Shown piece after piece: positions 40,912 through 54,164 of a DNA stretch of 64,000 bases. The notes under the pieces are model-generated. The model made no database searches. It was not told the DNA's origin and saw nothing but the letters and a program-made list of their open reading frames with translations. A program made the translations under genes and the position numbers. Numbering within the stretch: the stretch's first letter is position 1; every line of letters starts with the position of its first letter. The DNA is from Epiperipatus broadwayi (lineage: Eukaryota; Onychophora; Udeonychophora; Euonychophora; Peripatidae), in the NCBI GenBank assembly GCA_028023455.1, contig JAQFVV010006335.1, positions 2,584,412 through 2,648,411 of the forward strand, read 5' to 3'.

Positions 40912-41540
40912 TTAAAAATTTTAATAGGAAATATAATAATAAAAATATTAATAAGGTGGATTCTACTACTACTAAAAAAGATATGTATATGTCAATGTCA
41001 TATATTTCAAATGAACAAATGAATTTTATAAGGAAGATATATAAAGATGTATGTGACATTGCATTTTATGCAGCTCTTGGATTAAACAAAATAATAAATA
41101 ATTCAAAAACTAAAACCTCATTCTTAAATCAAAATTGCATCATATATAAATGAAGGTGTAAATATGGTAGTGGATATATAGGAGAATCAAAATGTACATT
41201 GAAAATATGTTCTAAAGAGCACTTGCAGTTATTAAAAAGAGTTCAAAAAACTACATAAAATTCGAATGGAAATGATAATGTTTCAACACCTTTTTTTATT
41301 ATTTTAATACATTATGTATATATGGTTTTAATTTGGATTATAATAATGTAAAAATATTACAAATTGAAACAATAATAAAAAGAAAATAAAGGAAGCTATG
41401 TCAATATATAAATGTAAGCATGACTTAATAAATAGACATGCATCAAATGGTAAAAATCAATGAAATGTGGGAAGGTTAGACTTTGAAAGTGTATTTGAAA
41501 GTGTTGAAAACATTCCTATGTGGATAAAAGTTTTTAAAAG

Positions 41541-41545
<5 letters not shown>
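40912..41545 (+). pseudogene. PLE C-terminal region, right copy (GIY-YIG)
   Basis: Plus-strand translation gives VDSTTTKKDMYMSMSYISNE, FIRKIYKD, NSKTKTSFLNQNCIIYK, then a TGA (41151-41153) and, in the same frame, RCKYGSGYIGESKCTLK and KEHLQLLKRVQ, which contain the YIG box and the downstream His of the nuclease. Further on, KCKHDLINRHASNGKN, LDFESVFESVENIPMW and FKS end at the (TA)n tract. The pattern is that of a PLE nuclease and tail. Several stops make it non-functional. Confidence 0.75.
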
Positions 41546-41585
<40 letters not shown>

Positions 41586-41586
41586 A
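41541..41586. repeat. (TA)n(TG)n microsatellite
   Basis: A dinucleotide tract at the end of the right PLE coding piece. Confidence 0.95.
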
Positions 41587-41761
41587 TTACTGTATTTATT
41601 AATATATATATATATATTTGAAATACAGGTGCTCTTCATCGTCAGATTTCAATGGTATAGATGGCTGAAAAGTTGGAGGTTGGAGTAGATTGAAGTATGT
41701 TTATTCAAGTATGAGGGTTTGTTATCTTACTATAAATTGAACGCTGATTATATAATCTGGG

Positions 41762-41803
41762 CCAACTGATGAGTACTGGTTCAGCACGAAATACGTATAT
41801 TGG
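41762..41803 (+). ncRNA. Canonical type I hammerhead ribozyme
   Basis: Stem I is CCAA (41762-41765) with TTGG (41800-41803), extended past an internal loop by ATC and GAT. The core is CTGATGA (41766-41772). Stem II is GTACTG-GTT-CAGCAC (41773-41787) with one A.C mismatch. GAA is at 41788-41790. Stem III is the self-complementary ATACGTAT, and A41799 is the cleavage-site base (AUA). It is the sister of the 12019-12058 motif, which differs in stems II and III while keeping the fold. Its place downstream of a PLE coding end and in the same orientation fits the known presence of hammerheads in PLE terminal repeats. Confidence 0.88.
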
Positions 41804-44800
41804 TGATCATTTATTTTTTCTACATGTGTGTGGGCATATGTATCAGTGCTATGAGATAGTGTGGATTGTTTTAATCTCATATATATATATAACTGACATT
41901 TCAGTACGACGTGCAAGTTTTAAAACTGTTTTATGAGATTAAAGATACATACTTGGAATTTAAAAAAAGTTTCCGTTTGTTTTTAAATTCGCAGTGGAAA
42001 AATAAAGAAAATGGAACGTCTATTTTAAGTTTATTTAAGCATGATGGATATTGCTGATCAAAATAATTTTCAGCCATTTACACAGAGTTTCCGATAAAAA
42101 TCGTAAGCAATAATCTTTTATCTGTAAAATTATTCGAATGTATATATATACACACAAACACATTTTAAAATAATTTTGAACTTTTAATTTAGCTGTTTTT
42201 ATAATTTCAATAATTTACTAACATGTTTTGGAATAAGAAGCAAAAATTTATTAACAACTAAAAAAAAAAAATAATAACGAAATATAAAAGTTTTTGAACA
42301 AATTAGCTATCTCAAAATTATTTATTCCAAATAATGTATAACAATTTTAAATTATTAAATTGCACTGAAGAATACATTCATTGATAATTTTCATTCTTTG
42401 CACGAAGTATCGACAATTATAATCTTTATAATACGAAAATTAATCAATATAAAACAGAAAACTAAAGAAAAAAATTAAAGTAATCTCATATAGATCAATC
42501 AATAGTTCGATTAATCACTTAATAAAAAACATTTCAGCTAGTCAATAAATAAAAGTCTGAAATTTTTAGCTACAGAATTTTACCATAAAATCTCAATTAG
42601 CAATTTAATCTACCTTTAAATTTAGAATTTTTTATGAACTTTATACCGTTCTGATAAGTGAATCTCTGTATAGAAACATATGTTAAAAAATTATGCAAAT
42701 AATTATTAAAAAATAAAGAAAATCTACATATTTAAATAGCTGGATTTTGTATTTACCATAGCTCTTTCTACTCATTATTTTTTAAAGCTAATTCTATGGT
42801 GATTTTGGCCATAAATAGTAAATTTCCATATAATACCTATTAATATAAAAGTATGTTATACATCACTATATCTTCCAACTGATAACAAAATGTTGAGGAG
42901 ATAATTCACAATTTCAGTGATTGTACTAGGAATAGTGATATAGCTATCATCAAGAAAACTGAAGCAACATGTATAAGATATTGGGTATTAAGTGTTCTTT
43001 TATTTAATATGTATATATTTGAAAATATATTAAGATGTATGTTATAAATATGAAGATTATTTTCTGTTTTTATATTTTGTGTATTGTTTCAAAAATTGTT
43101 AACTATATTATTAATTAGAAACATATGTTTTTATCAAACATATCTGTAGATAATAATAATACTCACATAACTATTTCCTAATTCTAACAAATATGATGAT
43201 ATGATCATAAATCTATGTAAAGAATACATTTTAATAGTGAATCACAAATTATTTTCTAGAATTTATTTCAAAAACAAAAATGTATATTATTGCCATTTAT
43301 GCTTTTAAAATATTTATTAATCGAAAAGTGTATGTGTGAAAAATACTTTCATAACATTTCATATTACTATCATTGCATATTTCTATTTTTAATCAAGTCT
43401 GTTAATAACACAATTTGGTACTTGGTTTATTAGACATCCATGCCACATGAGGGCATTGTTTTTCTTGATAAAATATAACTTATGAACATTCCCAGTCCTT
43501 TTTTTTAATTTGAATTCCTTGTTTTTTACACTTTTTTTATATTTACAAATAAATTATACACAGATTTTATTTTATTTTTTTGTAAACATTGATTCTTATT
43601 AACATCAACAAAATAAATTAAAAAAAAATAAAATCAACATTTTTTGGGGAGGGGCAGGGGGTTACATATGTTTTTTAAATGTAAAGCTTAGTACGCTTAT
43701 TATGGTTGTATTTTTGTTTTCCTATTTTTGTTTAAAAAATAAATCCTAAAGTTAGTAAGCTTTTTTTTTTTTTTTTGGTTTTGCTTTTTTTTTTTTTAAT
43801 AACATAAACAAATTTACAACTTATTAGGATTTTTTTGGGCTTCACTTTGTTTTTGTTTTTTTAAAAAAAACAACATAAAAAAAAATGAAAACCTATTAGG
43901 TTTTTTTTCTTTTTCTGCTTTAAACGGTATTATTTAGCCATAATCTCATTTCATCTACTGTGTTCCATCATAGTTAGTATCTTCTTCAACAGTTTAAACT
44001 CTCACAGTCCATGTCTATAATCAGAATAATTTATTTTGATATGTAATAGTGTATATTTATGTGTATGTGCAGATATGTGTGCACATTTAATATATATTAA
44101 TGTTTATATGTGTGTAATGTATAAGCAGTTATAAATTTAAAATTAATAAAATGATCTAATTAAATGAAGTTGTGTGAATATTAATATATGTGTGTAACTA
44201 CTTACATATATATTTAAGAGAAGCCATAATGTAATACTTTAAAGAAGCATTACAATTCTTTTAAATTAATAATATAAATTTGAAATCTTCTCAGTTGAAA
44301 ACTCTTTATTTAATAGCATTGGTATATAAATTTTAATTCCTGGAATAGTCTCACACACATATATAATAAAATGTTTACAAATTCTTTTAAAAAAAGTTAT
44401 GTTTTTTTTTTTTTTTTAAAAAGTTGGGAATTCTTGGGAAACCATCTGTAAGCAATCAGCGACAACTGAATACAACCAATCCTTAGGTCTTATAGACATT
44501 GGCCCCGCTTATGTATTTTTTATTTAGTATATTCATTGCAACCTTTGAACAATAATTAGAAAACAATATTTTTTTAAGATAGCAATTAATGAAACTTGGA
44601 ATTAAAATTTGAAATGTATTTTAAAAATAAAAATTAGTCTTTTTTTAAAATTAAATTCGAAAACCCTAAACGCTTGTTAAATAATAACTTATTCAGTTAT
44701 TATTTTATTACTTGCTAATATTTGTTTTATATATGTTTACTTTATAACCCACCTGCATGTGTTATTGAATGCACTTATGTTTATTTAATCTATATTTAAG

Positions 44801-46590
44801 AATTAAAATACATTAAATTGTAAACAATGTGTTGTGTATCATTTATAGTCCATTCCAAATGTTATTCAAATTCCTTAATACTCACATTAATTATTAATGT
44901 CTGCATCAAGAAATTTTATATTTATTACAGTTTCTTTTTTTTTGGTATAAATAAACTTAACAAAACAAGATTTCATGGCTACAGTAATATATCAGATGCA
45001 TAGTTGAACAAAGTGGTCATTAATTGCAAAAATCGAAGAATGTCTGGGTTTTCTGTGCCATGTTCTTTGCATTGAGGTTATTGAGAATACATTATTTCAC
45101 ACATTACCTCCTTGAAAGTATTTTTAGACATACCCTTTGACAAGATTTTGCACTCTAAAACTTGACTACAGAAGTTTGTAAACCCTCTGATAATTAATGC
45201 TTGGTCAAATCATGTGATTTCAATAAAAAAACTTTATTTACAATTAACTCTTTATACATAATTGTAAGAAACACACCCTCACATGACACCATAAAAAAGT
45301 ATGAAGTGTGGAAATTCACTGAAATAATTTACTATGATGTGATAATGTAACCTGCAATGTGTAGTACAACAGAACTATTTTATACATGTAACACATGGAT
45401 GTGAAAATATGTTTGGCCATGTAAACGGTGTTTTTATGTGTTTTAGCACATAAATCATGACATCACATGGTGTGGATGTCTATAAAACAACTACCCACAA
45501 TTTAAGGTTACATTCAACAATATGTTTGGGAAAAATGCCTGGATATGCTTGAAATGACTAAATATTTCTATTTTTTTTTATTTTTGTGATGCATCAGTTG
45601 ATCTATAGAATGTATGTAGACAAAATTGAATATATTTTAAGGATCTGTTTTTTATCATTTTTTAATCCATGCTCTCTTTTTAAGCATATATTTGTTTTAT
45701 TCCTTCATCTAATTGACAATATTTGCTTGTGCTTTATACAATAGTCTGAAATTTTTATAAGAACATCATATGTCTGATAATTGTTATCTATTTTAGTAAA
45801 TCTCCAAACCTATCTTTAAACTTTTTTTTTTCAGTTTTGTTCATAGATTTAATAGCATGACTCATCTTTTTATTTAAATTGTATGGATTTTAAAGCATGT
45901 TTTTCTCTATGAATATAATAACATTAACTAATTATATGTAATTCATCGTCCATTATTCATAAATATTGCTGGGAAAAATCTTTATTTTTAGTAGTAAGGT
46001 AATGCTTAAAAAGTTTAAGGCATTTTATTTCTATAGATTTTTTTCTTTTTTTACAATTATGTTTTCATTGTGACTGCAGAAAGTTATAGATATTAAATTT
46101 CTCTAAAATAATCATTTCCAAATATTTTATATTCTTTCTTTAATATACAGTTTATTTTTGAAGTAATAAAAATGTTTTAATAAATCGATGATTTTAATTT
46201 CAATAATCTGTATAATATTTTTGAAAATTAATTTATTTATAATTTTAACTTGTAGTTTAAATAAACTGGAATACTTTTGATGTGTAAATATATCAACTAT
46301 TATTATATTTTATAATTTTGTCTTTTAAATATTTGCATTGATATATATCTTACGACTTTTTCATTAGTATAATTCCTCTTTGTACTGAGCATGTACATTA
46401 ATAATATTATTGTTTTGAACTAAATATTTTTATTATTTAAAATTGTTGCTTGCTTTTTCTCCTCTGTTTTCAATTTTTCTTTGGATTTTTCTTTATAACA
46501 GCAATCAAAAAAACTTTAAATGTAAACATATTTTTTCCTTGCAAATTCTATATTTTAAAAGAATACATTTTAAAGCTATATCTAGAAATA
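41804..46590. other. AT-rich non-coding DNA
   Basis: No gene or named repeat seen. It includes T- and A-rich runs around 43500-43920 and a plain, moderately complex stretch at 44960-45540 with no coding potential that I can support. Confidence 0.45.
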
Positions 46591-47050
46591 TTCCCATTCC
46601 CAAACTGGCCTAAAGCTAAACTCGTCAATAAATCAAAATTACCTCAAATTCAATACTAAACTAGGTTATCCAAAGAAAATAGACTCCAAAATACAACCAA
46701 TGGATTCACTGCTACAAGCAGATTTCAAGTGTAAAGAACTAATAGGAAAAAACAAATTTATACTAAATATTACCCACTATTCCAATTATATCTTAGATGC
46801 CCTTAATATTAAAAAAACAAACAAATTTATTATTCTGAAGCAATTAACTTGCTTGAAAGTTCTTTTAATATTAAGTTTTTATGAAATGTAAGTACAATTG
46901 TCTATAAAATTTACTTTAAATATGTTGTTTTCCTTTAGTTCTTTACACATGAGTAGTCTCCTTGTAATAGTGAAACCACTGGTTATGTTTTAGAGTTTAT
47001 TTTATTTGGCTAGTCTGGTGTAGTTGTGAATTTGGGGTATTTTTCATTTC
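46591..47050. mobile_element. Diverged head-to-head pair of PLE 3' ends
   Basis: Plus-strand 46850-46905 encodes SEAINLLESSFNIKFL and a stop, the same C-terminus as the 53.9 kb copy (SEAINLMKTSFDIKG). The following UTR (46930-47045) contains GTTCTTTACAC, GTGAAACCA.TGGTT and CTAGTCTGGTGTAG. An inverted, more diverged version of that UTR lies at about 46591-46745. The arms differ clearly, so the insertion is older than the 53.7 kb one. Confidence 0.75.
46945..46988 (+). ncRNA. Hammerhead-shaped motif with A3-U8 core
   Basis: The core reads ATGAGTA where CTGANGA is expected, so bases 3 and 8 are A and U and can still pair. Stem I is ACAC with ATGT (one mismatch). GAAA, stem III ACC-ACT-GGT and U17 are kept. 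Stem II is weakened (TCTCC-TTGTA-ATAG). A partner in the left arm (46692-46732, minus) is more decayed. Confidence 0.42.
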
Positions 47051-47089
47051 ATGTATATATAATCCATTATTTTTTATTCTCTTTTTTTT

Positions 47090-47175
47090 CATATGTCATA
47101 GCATCGTCCGGGACACGAACCCACAACCGTCTGCAACCAACTACTTGCTTGCAAGGCGGTTGTGATGACCTCTTG
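47090..47175 (-). repeat. Possible tRNA-derived SINE fragment
   Basis: The minus strand holds GTGGGTTCGTGTCCCGG, close to a Pol III B box (GGTTCRANNCC), after GCCTTGCAAGCAAG. The region is richer in G+C than its surroundings. I see no good A box and no cloverleaf, so it is not a tRNA gene. Confidence 0.35.
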
Positions 47176-48731
47176 GCTCTTTTTAATAGTATTTATATAC
47201 AGACAATTTATTTGATACATTGATTACTTCCAATTGCTTTAAATAGTTTTCTATACAACTTTTTTTATTAAATTATAAACCATTGTCAAGTAACATTGTT
47301 TTTTTTATTGCTGGAAATATTTTCCAATATAATATGTTTTTATTTTTTTTATAAAATCTATCAATCGGTCATAATTTTCTCTTAAACAAAATTTATAATC
47401 AACTCATCTGCAGGTATGAACTTCTGTTCACAGCATCAGAAATTTAGAATCATTTATGATTATATTGTAACATGTATACATTTTTCAAAATCAATTGTTT
47501 TTTTTTATCTTTTCTCTAACCTCAAAGATGAAAATGTACCATTTATTATATACAGTTATTTATTATTGTAATTATAAATTTATTAAACGCACATTGATTA
47601 CGTAAGTAATATATACTGAGGCTATAACCTCGATAATATGCGTATAAAATGCGATAGTAGGGACCTCTACAGATGTTTTAACCACAAGCTTACGCTGAAT
47701 ATTGATTTATGTAAATAATTTTTTTGTCAAATAGATGTCTAAATTCTATCGATTATTATTTTATTGCTACTATGTAGCATCATAACTTCCAAGACTTTAG
47801 AAATAAGTAATTATTAATGCAATCAATACATTAACCACTATATATACATGTATATCATGAATTACTCTGGATGAAGTGAACCATAGAATTGTTTTACATA
47901 TTAGATATTATTATATAAAATAACCACAAACTATTTAAGCAAATTAAAAGACAAAAAATAAACAATTAATAATTTATTTACAGACTGTTAATATACAAAT
48001 TAAAAGGCGCATGAAACACTTGAACGAGGGAGAAGTTTAAAATCCTTAATATTTTACAGACTGTTAATAATATAATCATCATCAAGGTCATTATTTTTAT
48101 AAGAATGGTTTCAATATCAATTCGCTATTTATTATAAGATGTGATATAAAAATTAACTATAATATGCACACACATAGAAACATATATATTTGTCCTTCTC
48201 TCTAACGAATGCATCAGTTAATAACTATTATAATGTTTTTATCTTTAAACTTTGGGGGGGGGGGGAATTAGTAAACATCATTCATTTTGACTCATTCATG
48301 TTACTGAATAATTCATCCATGTTAAGTTACTATATCATTAGTCACATAATAATAACAAGTTCAATGACGGAAAAGTATAGCGTAAACATTTGCCTTGAAA
48401 AAATCTAAGATTAAAATGCTATTTTCAAATAATAAAAAAAATATATTTTCTGCTATTATATCCTTAAAATATTTATTTATTTTCAAATTCATCTGCATTT
48501 TTCCATTTGCTTTTTCATTTTAAATTGTTAGTTTACCCCATATAACATATATGTTCCTCATTATATTCTTTCAAAACGCCTATCCCTCTTTTAATAAAAA
48601 AAAAAAATCCTTTTGACGGGCTGATAAATTCAAACTTTTCTTATTTAAAGAGATGTGTGTGACAGAAAAAATATAGCTTTGGAGGGTTTAAGATATTTTA
48701 TATTGATTTCATCTTGCATTATTCATTGATT
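47176..48731. other. AT-rich non-coding DNA
   Basis: No recognisable element. Confidence 0.45.
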
Positions 48732-49668
48732 ATATATATATAAGACATATTTTGTGAATTCATCCATGTTAAAAAAATTTAAATATTGATATTCCAGTGT
48801 TTTGACTTGGTCATATAAGTCATCCACTGGATGATAAAAGGTAGAAAGACGGTTGTAGAGGCGCTACAATCACTGATTTGACTAAACGTTAAAGTTCTAC
48901 CAATGGCAAAAATGTTAAATTTAAGAATGTTTTTTTTTAAAAAAAACTTTCCAAATAGGAGGAAGTTTGCATGTATCATCTCTCTTATTGATGCAATCTG
49001 GCCTTTTAAGTATCTCAATGGCTTCTCTAATTTTGCACTGGTAGAGATTATCACATTTGGATATGATCCTGGTATTAGAAAAATCAATTTTATGACCTGA
49101 ATCTATAGTATGGAGTGAGAGTGCTGATGATGATGAGTGTTGTTTAACTGCATTATCATGCTCATCTCTCCTAAAACAGATGTGATGATTATTCATACCT
49201 ATGTAAGAAGCTTTACAATTTTTACATGGGATTTGATAAACACCATGAGATTCAAGAGGGATTGAATCTTGATGCTTAGTTATTATATTGCTGATCTTTT
49301 GATGAGTAGAAAATGCTGTATCTATATTATAGTGTTTTAATATACGTCCAATACTATCTGTAATTCCTTTTACATTTATCATCTTTTTGTTTCCTATTTT
49401 GTCCATTTTGGGCTTGAAATAGATACATGTATACTTCCTTCTATTTGGAAAGATTTTTTTAAAAAACATTCTTAAATTTAACATTTTTGCTATTGGTGGA
49501 ACTTTAATGTTTATTGAAATCGGTGATTGCAGCACCTCTACAACCGTCTTTCTACCTTTCATCACCCAGTGGATGAGTTGTGTGACCAAGTTGAAATGTT
49601 GGAATATCAATATTTAAAATTTTTTAACATGGATGAACCCGCAAAATATGACTTTTATATATGCAACC
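48732..49668 (-). mobile_element. Penelope-like element with about 235 bp inverted termini
   Basis: Inverted arms at 48732-48965 and 49430-49668 (TTCATCCATGTTAAAAAA, AAATATTGATATTCCA, GTAGAAAGACGGTTGTAGAG, AAAAATGTTAAATTTAAG) enclose a minus-strand GIY-YIG coding region. The right arm repeats the coding end (LPSIWKDFFKKHS) plus the 3' UTR of the main copy in reverse, so the insertion is a head-to-head dimer truncated at different points. (TA)n lies on both sides. Confidence 0.82.
48921..49430 (-). pseudogene. PLE C-terminus with intact GIY-YIG motifs
   Basis: The minus-strand frame is open for the whole stretch. In order it reads YFKPKMDKIGNKK (finger/palm edge), AFSTHQKISNIITK, then the nuclease: HGVYQIPCKNC (GIY with the CX2C typical of PLEs), ASYIGMNN, FRRDEHDNAVKQ (Arg and His), SALSLHTIDSGHKIDF, and KIREAIEILKRPDCINK with a Glu near the expected catalytic place. 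It ends LPPIWKVFFKKKHS and a stop. The upstream part of the long ORF (49430-49610) is the antisense of the inverted arm and not protein. There is no RT palm, so this is a 5'-truncated piece even though its frame is clean. Confidence 0.85.
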
Positions 49669-49685
49669 CATGAAAATCTTCATTT

Positions 49686-49689
<4 letters not shown>

Positions 49690-49777
<88 letters not shown>
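49690..49777. repeat. (TA)n microsatellite
   Basis: About 44 TA units between the PLE end and the dispersed repeat. Confidence 0.97.
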
Positions 49778-49779
<2 letters not shown>

Positions 49780-50290
49780 TGACCTCGTCTTGTGCATCCT
49801 CACTTCCAGATAATATATGATATGAAATAAAATGGGTTCTATCTCAGTTAATAATTAATAACTAAAATATTCAGCATTAAAATTAAGATATTTCACTAGC
49901 TCAAATTTAAAATATGAATAAGGTTCAGTTTATAAAATATAAATTAAATAAATATTTAATATTTTCATGAGATTTGAAGTGAAAATACAGGTGACAAGAT
50001 AGATTACATTGAGCCAATATCCCACAGGATACTACCTCAATGGCATAAGATCACTATCCCCCCTTATTACTATTTCAAATAACAAACTCATAGTATTCTT
50101 ACAACTTTAATAACTTCTACTCACTAAGATTAAACTAATAATTAAGTCTTAATCTTCTATTTGTAATAATCTAGCTCAATAAAATAACCTCAGGTTTATA
50201 AAGTTTATTCTAAGTTAATTTAAAAATATGGTAGTAAAATATGAGAAGGGATTTTATGTCATAATTTTATTACACTGAAACTAATAATAA
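49778..50290. repeat. Dispersed repeat, copy 2
   Basis: It aligns in the same orientation with 13309-13800 through TTACATTGAGCCAATATC, CTCAATGGCATAAGA, CCTCAGGTTTA and GGGATTTTATG. Both copies start at a (TA)n tract. Confidence 0.6.
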
Positions 50291-50394
50291 TAAATAATAA
50301 TAATAATATTCTTCATTGTTTAATTACTACTGGATGTCTTTTCTTTTCATTATATTTTTATTACCATAATAAAATAATAAAATAATTTTATATA

Positions 50395-51187
50395 ATCTTT
50401 TACCTTCATGTAATAATATTTTGTTTAACATTATATACATTTCTGAGAAGAGAGACTTGGGAGTACTATTTGGAAGTAGAATTCTTATTGTTTTTTTGTA
50501 TGTTGTTAAAAGTATTGTGGTGTGTGTCTAAATTTAGTTTCATTATTTGTGCTGCATGATCAGAAAAATTGGTGGGAGAAAGTTTTACTTCTATTGCGTG
50601 ATGTAACATGGGAGAATAAAACAGCAGATCAATTAAAGTACCGTGTCTGTTATTATAAAAAGATACCGAGTCCGGTGGAAGACAACCTTCCCGCTCATTA
50701 GTGGTATTGTAAGTTGGTGTAACCATTTTGTGACAAACTTTTTATAGGTCATATTAAAATCTCCAGCAAGAATAGTGTGGTGGGGATTGGTTGCTAGAAT
50801 TGAATTTATTGTCGAAATTATTCTGCTAATTACTATTGGCCCTGCAGGTATATATACAAAAATAACATTGATTGAAAGTTGTCTATGATTGAATGTTGTT
50901 ATAAGAAGATTTGCATCTATAAAAATTATTTTAAAAGTAGTAAATGGGCATTGTTGGTTGATAAAAATACCTGTGCCATTTGAAGGCATTGCTTTATCTC
51001 TGGAGGATGCACAAAAGCCTATTTTATTCATATGTAGCACTGGATCAAAGTGGGATCCGCTATAAATTTTTGTTTCTAATAGCCCTAAAATAGATGGTTG
51101 TGTTGTCTGTATCCAATATTTAATGTGCTGCATTCTTTTAATGGAATTCAAACCTCGGACATTTATTGCACTAATATTTATCTTCAT
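50395..51187 (-). pseudogene. LINE ORF2 endonuclease fragment, same family as the 2.4-7.8 kb LINE
   Basis: It starts at an ATG (MKINISAINVRGLNS) like ORF2 of the first LINE, and keeps LGLLETKIYSG, VFVYIPAGPIVISRI, LAGDFNMTYKKFVTKWLHQ, LIDLLFYSP and FSDHAAQ. A frameshift lies at about 50690, and another near 50480 leads to RILLPNSTPKSLFSEMYI, which aligns with RILLPAQTTEFLYSETYI of the first LINE. The RT is missing; the element stops near 50395. Alignment by eye suggests a related but distinct subfamily. The start codon lies only about ten bases from a large triplet array, so the 5' part is lost. Confidence 0.88.
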
Positions 51188-51196
51188 TTAAATTGT

Positions 51197-51594
<398 letters not shown>

Positions 51595-51599
51595 ATGTA

Positions 51600-53207
51600 T
51601 TTTATTATAATCTTGTGAATATTTGGTATTAATAAGTGCTAAATAGTTCACTCATTACTAAAATAAAAGATCCATGATACTGGGTATTTATAAGTATGTA
51701 ATTAAGTTATATCTGATCACATAAAAAATAAATAGTAAAGATTATTTATGAACTTTATTATTCCATTTTATTTATTTTTTGTTTAATTGGTAAAGCTGCA
51801 GTTGTTAAAGATAACAGAAAGGCAAATTTTTTATGTTTATTGAATTTGGGTGTATTAAATATTTTATGATATATTGTGTTATGTAATTGGTATATTACTG
51901 ATTATTGTTATTCATTATAAATTGATTTTGAGTCAATAATCGCTAATTTGATTTTTACTTATTAATCTATGATTAGTTTCATTTGCTTGGTTTTACACTT
52001 ATAATGTACCCAGTGTTCATTTTAGGATATTGATTGTTGCCATGTTGGCTGATCAGGACATGATATGTTGTTATACTTGTTATTAGTCTCATATCTAGGT
52101 CATCTCACATTAGTTTTGTCAATAATTGTGCATAGTTTCAAATAAGTGAATAATTGTCCTTTCCTCTTAATATCCCTATGAGTGTTCCAAATATTGGCAT
52201 CTGGATGTCAGAATATCTGTAGTCTATAAAATGACCATGGACTACATTACTTATTAACTATCTTGGCTCCTCAGTATTATATTTTGGATATATTGCAGGT
52301 GGCATCAAACTTCATCTTATCAGCCTTTGATAGTTTACTCGGTTGTTGTGATAAAACCATTCTGACTAAACTATGAACTAGATCAGAATTCTGTCAGCAT
52401 TAAGCAGATGAATATGTTGAATATAATAGTGTTAATATTAAATATTAATTTATAATACTATATTATTTTGCTAGTTTATTATTGACTCAAAGTGACATAA
52501 AACATATATGCGATTTTTATTGTTTATTGGTCTTAGTTAAGTTGCTAATAGATTAAAATGCTCAAACACATTACATAAAAGTTTCATGTAGAAAAATGAG
52601 TAATAAATTATAGATTTACAATGGGGCATGCTAATTTTAGATAGAGTAAAAGAACATTACCAATCTAACCTCCAAAGTTGGTAAAGTTAGAAAGTAGCTT
52701 GATCTTTCAAATATGATCAAATAGACATAACCATTGATGTATTTAAAATATTCATCATCTGTATTGGACTTTGTGTTAAAGGTTATCAGTTCACCATTAA
52801 TTAAATTGTAACTTCGTGATTATCACATTCACCTTTTATTTTGATATAAAATATAATAAACCTATATGTGTCAGATATAAAGTTAAAAAATTGTAATAAG
52901 ACAAGTAAGGGCAGAATGAGATCGTAAGTGTTAAAGTGGTTAAAATACAATGATGTATTATGATTTTGATCAGAACTAAGTAGAGCTTTTTTTGGTAAAT
53001 TTAGACTCGTTATAATATTTTTTCGCATATATAATTTTTTTATATAAATTTAATAAAGGATTTTAATTGTGTATGGGTGTGAATATTAGCTGTAAATAAA
53101 TTTGTTTTTAAATTTAGTAAATTGTTAGTCACCTTATTGCTATTGCCAGTTATTATTTTTATTGTCATCATCTATATGATCATCATTTCATAATAGAGTT
53201 AGATGAT
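51600..53207. other. AT-rich non-coding DNA
   Basis: No recognisable element. Confidence 0.45.
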
Positions 53208-53233
53208 GATGATGATGATGATGATTGTTGTTA

Positions 53234-53286
<53 letters not shown>
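53208..53286. repeat. (GAT)n(ATT)n microsatellite
   Basis: GAT units pass through a GTT stretch into about 16 ATT units. No LINE end is visible beside it. Confidence 0.93.
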
Positions 53287-53289
<3 letters not shown>

Positions 53290-53681
53290 TATATTATTAG
53301 TAAAATTTTATTAACATTTACATTTTAGAGTGCATATTATCATACTGATGGTTGATTATAAATATTGTTGGCATAATGCATTAATCCATTTTAAAGTGAT
53401 AGCTTCAAAATAAAATATTTGATTATAAAAGTGTAATTAGTTGGTCAGGTTTATCAAGGATGTCAACGTTAAATCATTCTTAGATGACGCTATTATTGTT
53501 TTAATCTTAATATTGTGATTATAATCAAAATATTACATAGTATTTTCTTCTAGATTATCTGACTATTAATACGATTGTTATATTTATTTTCATTAATATA
53601 ATATATCTGTTATATTATATTAAAATTAGAGTTTTATATATATGATCATTAGTAAAATAAGTTATATATATATATATAAAT
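53287..53681. other. AT-rich non-coding DNA
   Basis: It ends in a (TA)n tract at 53663-53678 that borders the palindrome. Confidence 0.5.
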
Positions 53682-53741
53682 ATGCAAAACCATAAAACAA
53701 TACAGTACTAGATTAAATTCAAAATTTTACCAAAATCCTTA

Positions 53742-53784
53742 CACAACCATGGTTTCATCTACTACAAATAGACCTTCTCAAGTG
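53742..53784 (-). ncRNA. Hammerhead-shaped motif, U3-A8 core (left arm)
   Basis: On the minus strand, stem I is CAC with GTG, extended by TT and AA. The core is TTGAGAA. Stem II is GTCTA-T..G-TAGAT, GAAA follows, stem III is ACC-AT-GGT, and U17 is next. Compared with the 30.1 kb motif, stem II is changed on both sides, which supports a real fold. Confidence 0.55.
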
Positions 53785-54121
53785 AAAATCAACCTAAAGG
53801 AAAACATATATATATACAAACAAACAAACCTTCCCATAATTCATTTCAAACTCCACCTTCCCTTAATATCAAAAGAAGTCTTCATAAGATTGATAGCCTC
53901 AGAATCAAGGAGTTTTATCATCAAAGTCTCCTTTATTCTTCTTTTTAACTGAATGAGTTAAAAAGAAGAATAAAGGAGACTTTGATGATAAAACTCCTTG
54001 ATTCTGAGGCTATCAATCTTATGAAGACTTCTTTTGATATTAAGGGAAGGTGGAGTTTGAAATGAATTATGGGAAGGTTTGTTTGTTTGTATATATATAT
54101 GTTTTCCTTTAGGTTGATTTT

Positions 54122-54164
54122 CACTTGAGAAGGTCTATTTGTAGTAGATGAAACCATGGTTGTG
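54122..54164 (+). ncRNA. Hammerhead-shaped motif, U3-A8 core (right arm)
   Basis: Exact mirror of the left-arm motif, on the plus strand and in the sense direction of the right PLE copy, about 60 bases after its stop codon. Confidence 0.55.

Larger units (their letters stand above)
40200..41545. mobile_element. Head-to-head pair of Penelope-like element 3' halves
   Basis: Two 5'-truncated PLE copies face away from each other. The left copy is on the minus strand (about 40911 down to 40200) and the right copy on the plus strand (40912 to about 41545). They share the same coding blocks, diverged by both substitutions and small indels. The symmetry point is near 40820-40920, where the left copy extends a little further 5'. 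A canonical hammerhead follows the right copy by about 220 bp. Confidence 0.8.

Noticed and set aside
47090-47175. tRNA gene
   Set aside because: A B box is present, but the T-arm stem does not close and no acceptor or D-arm pairs fit; at most a SINE scrap.
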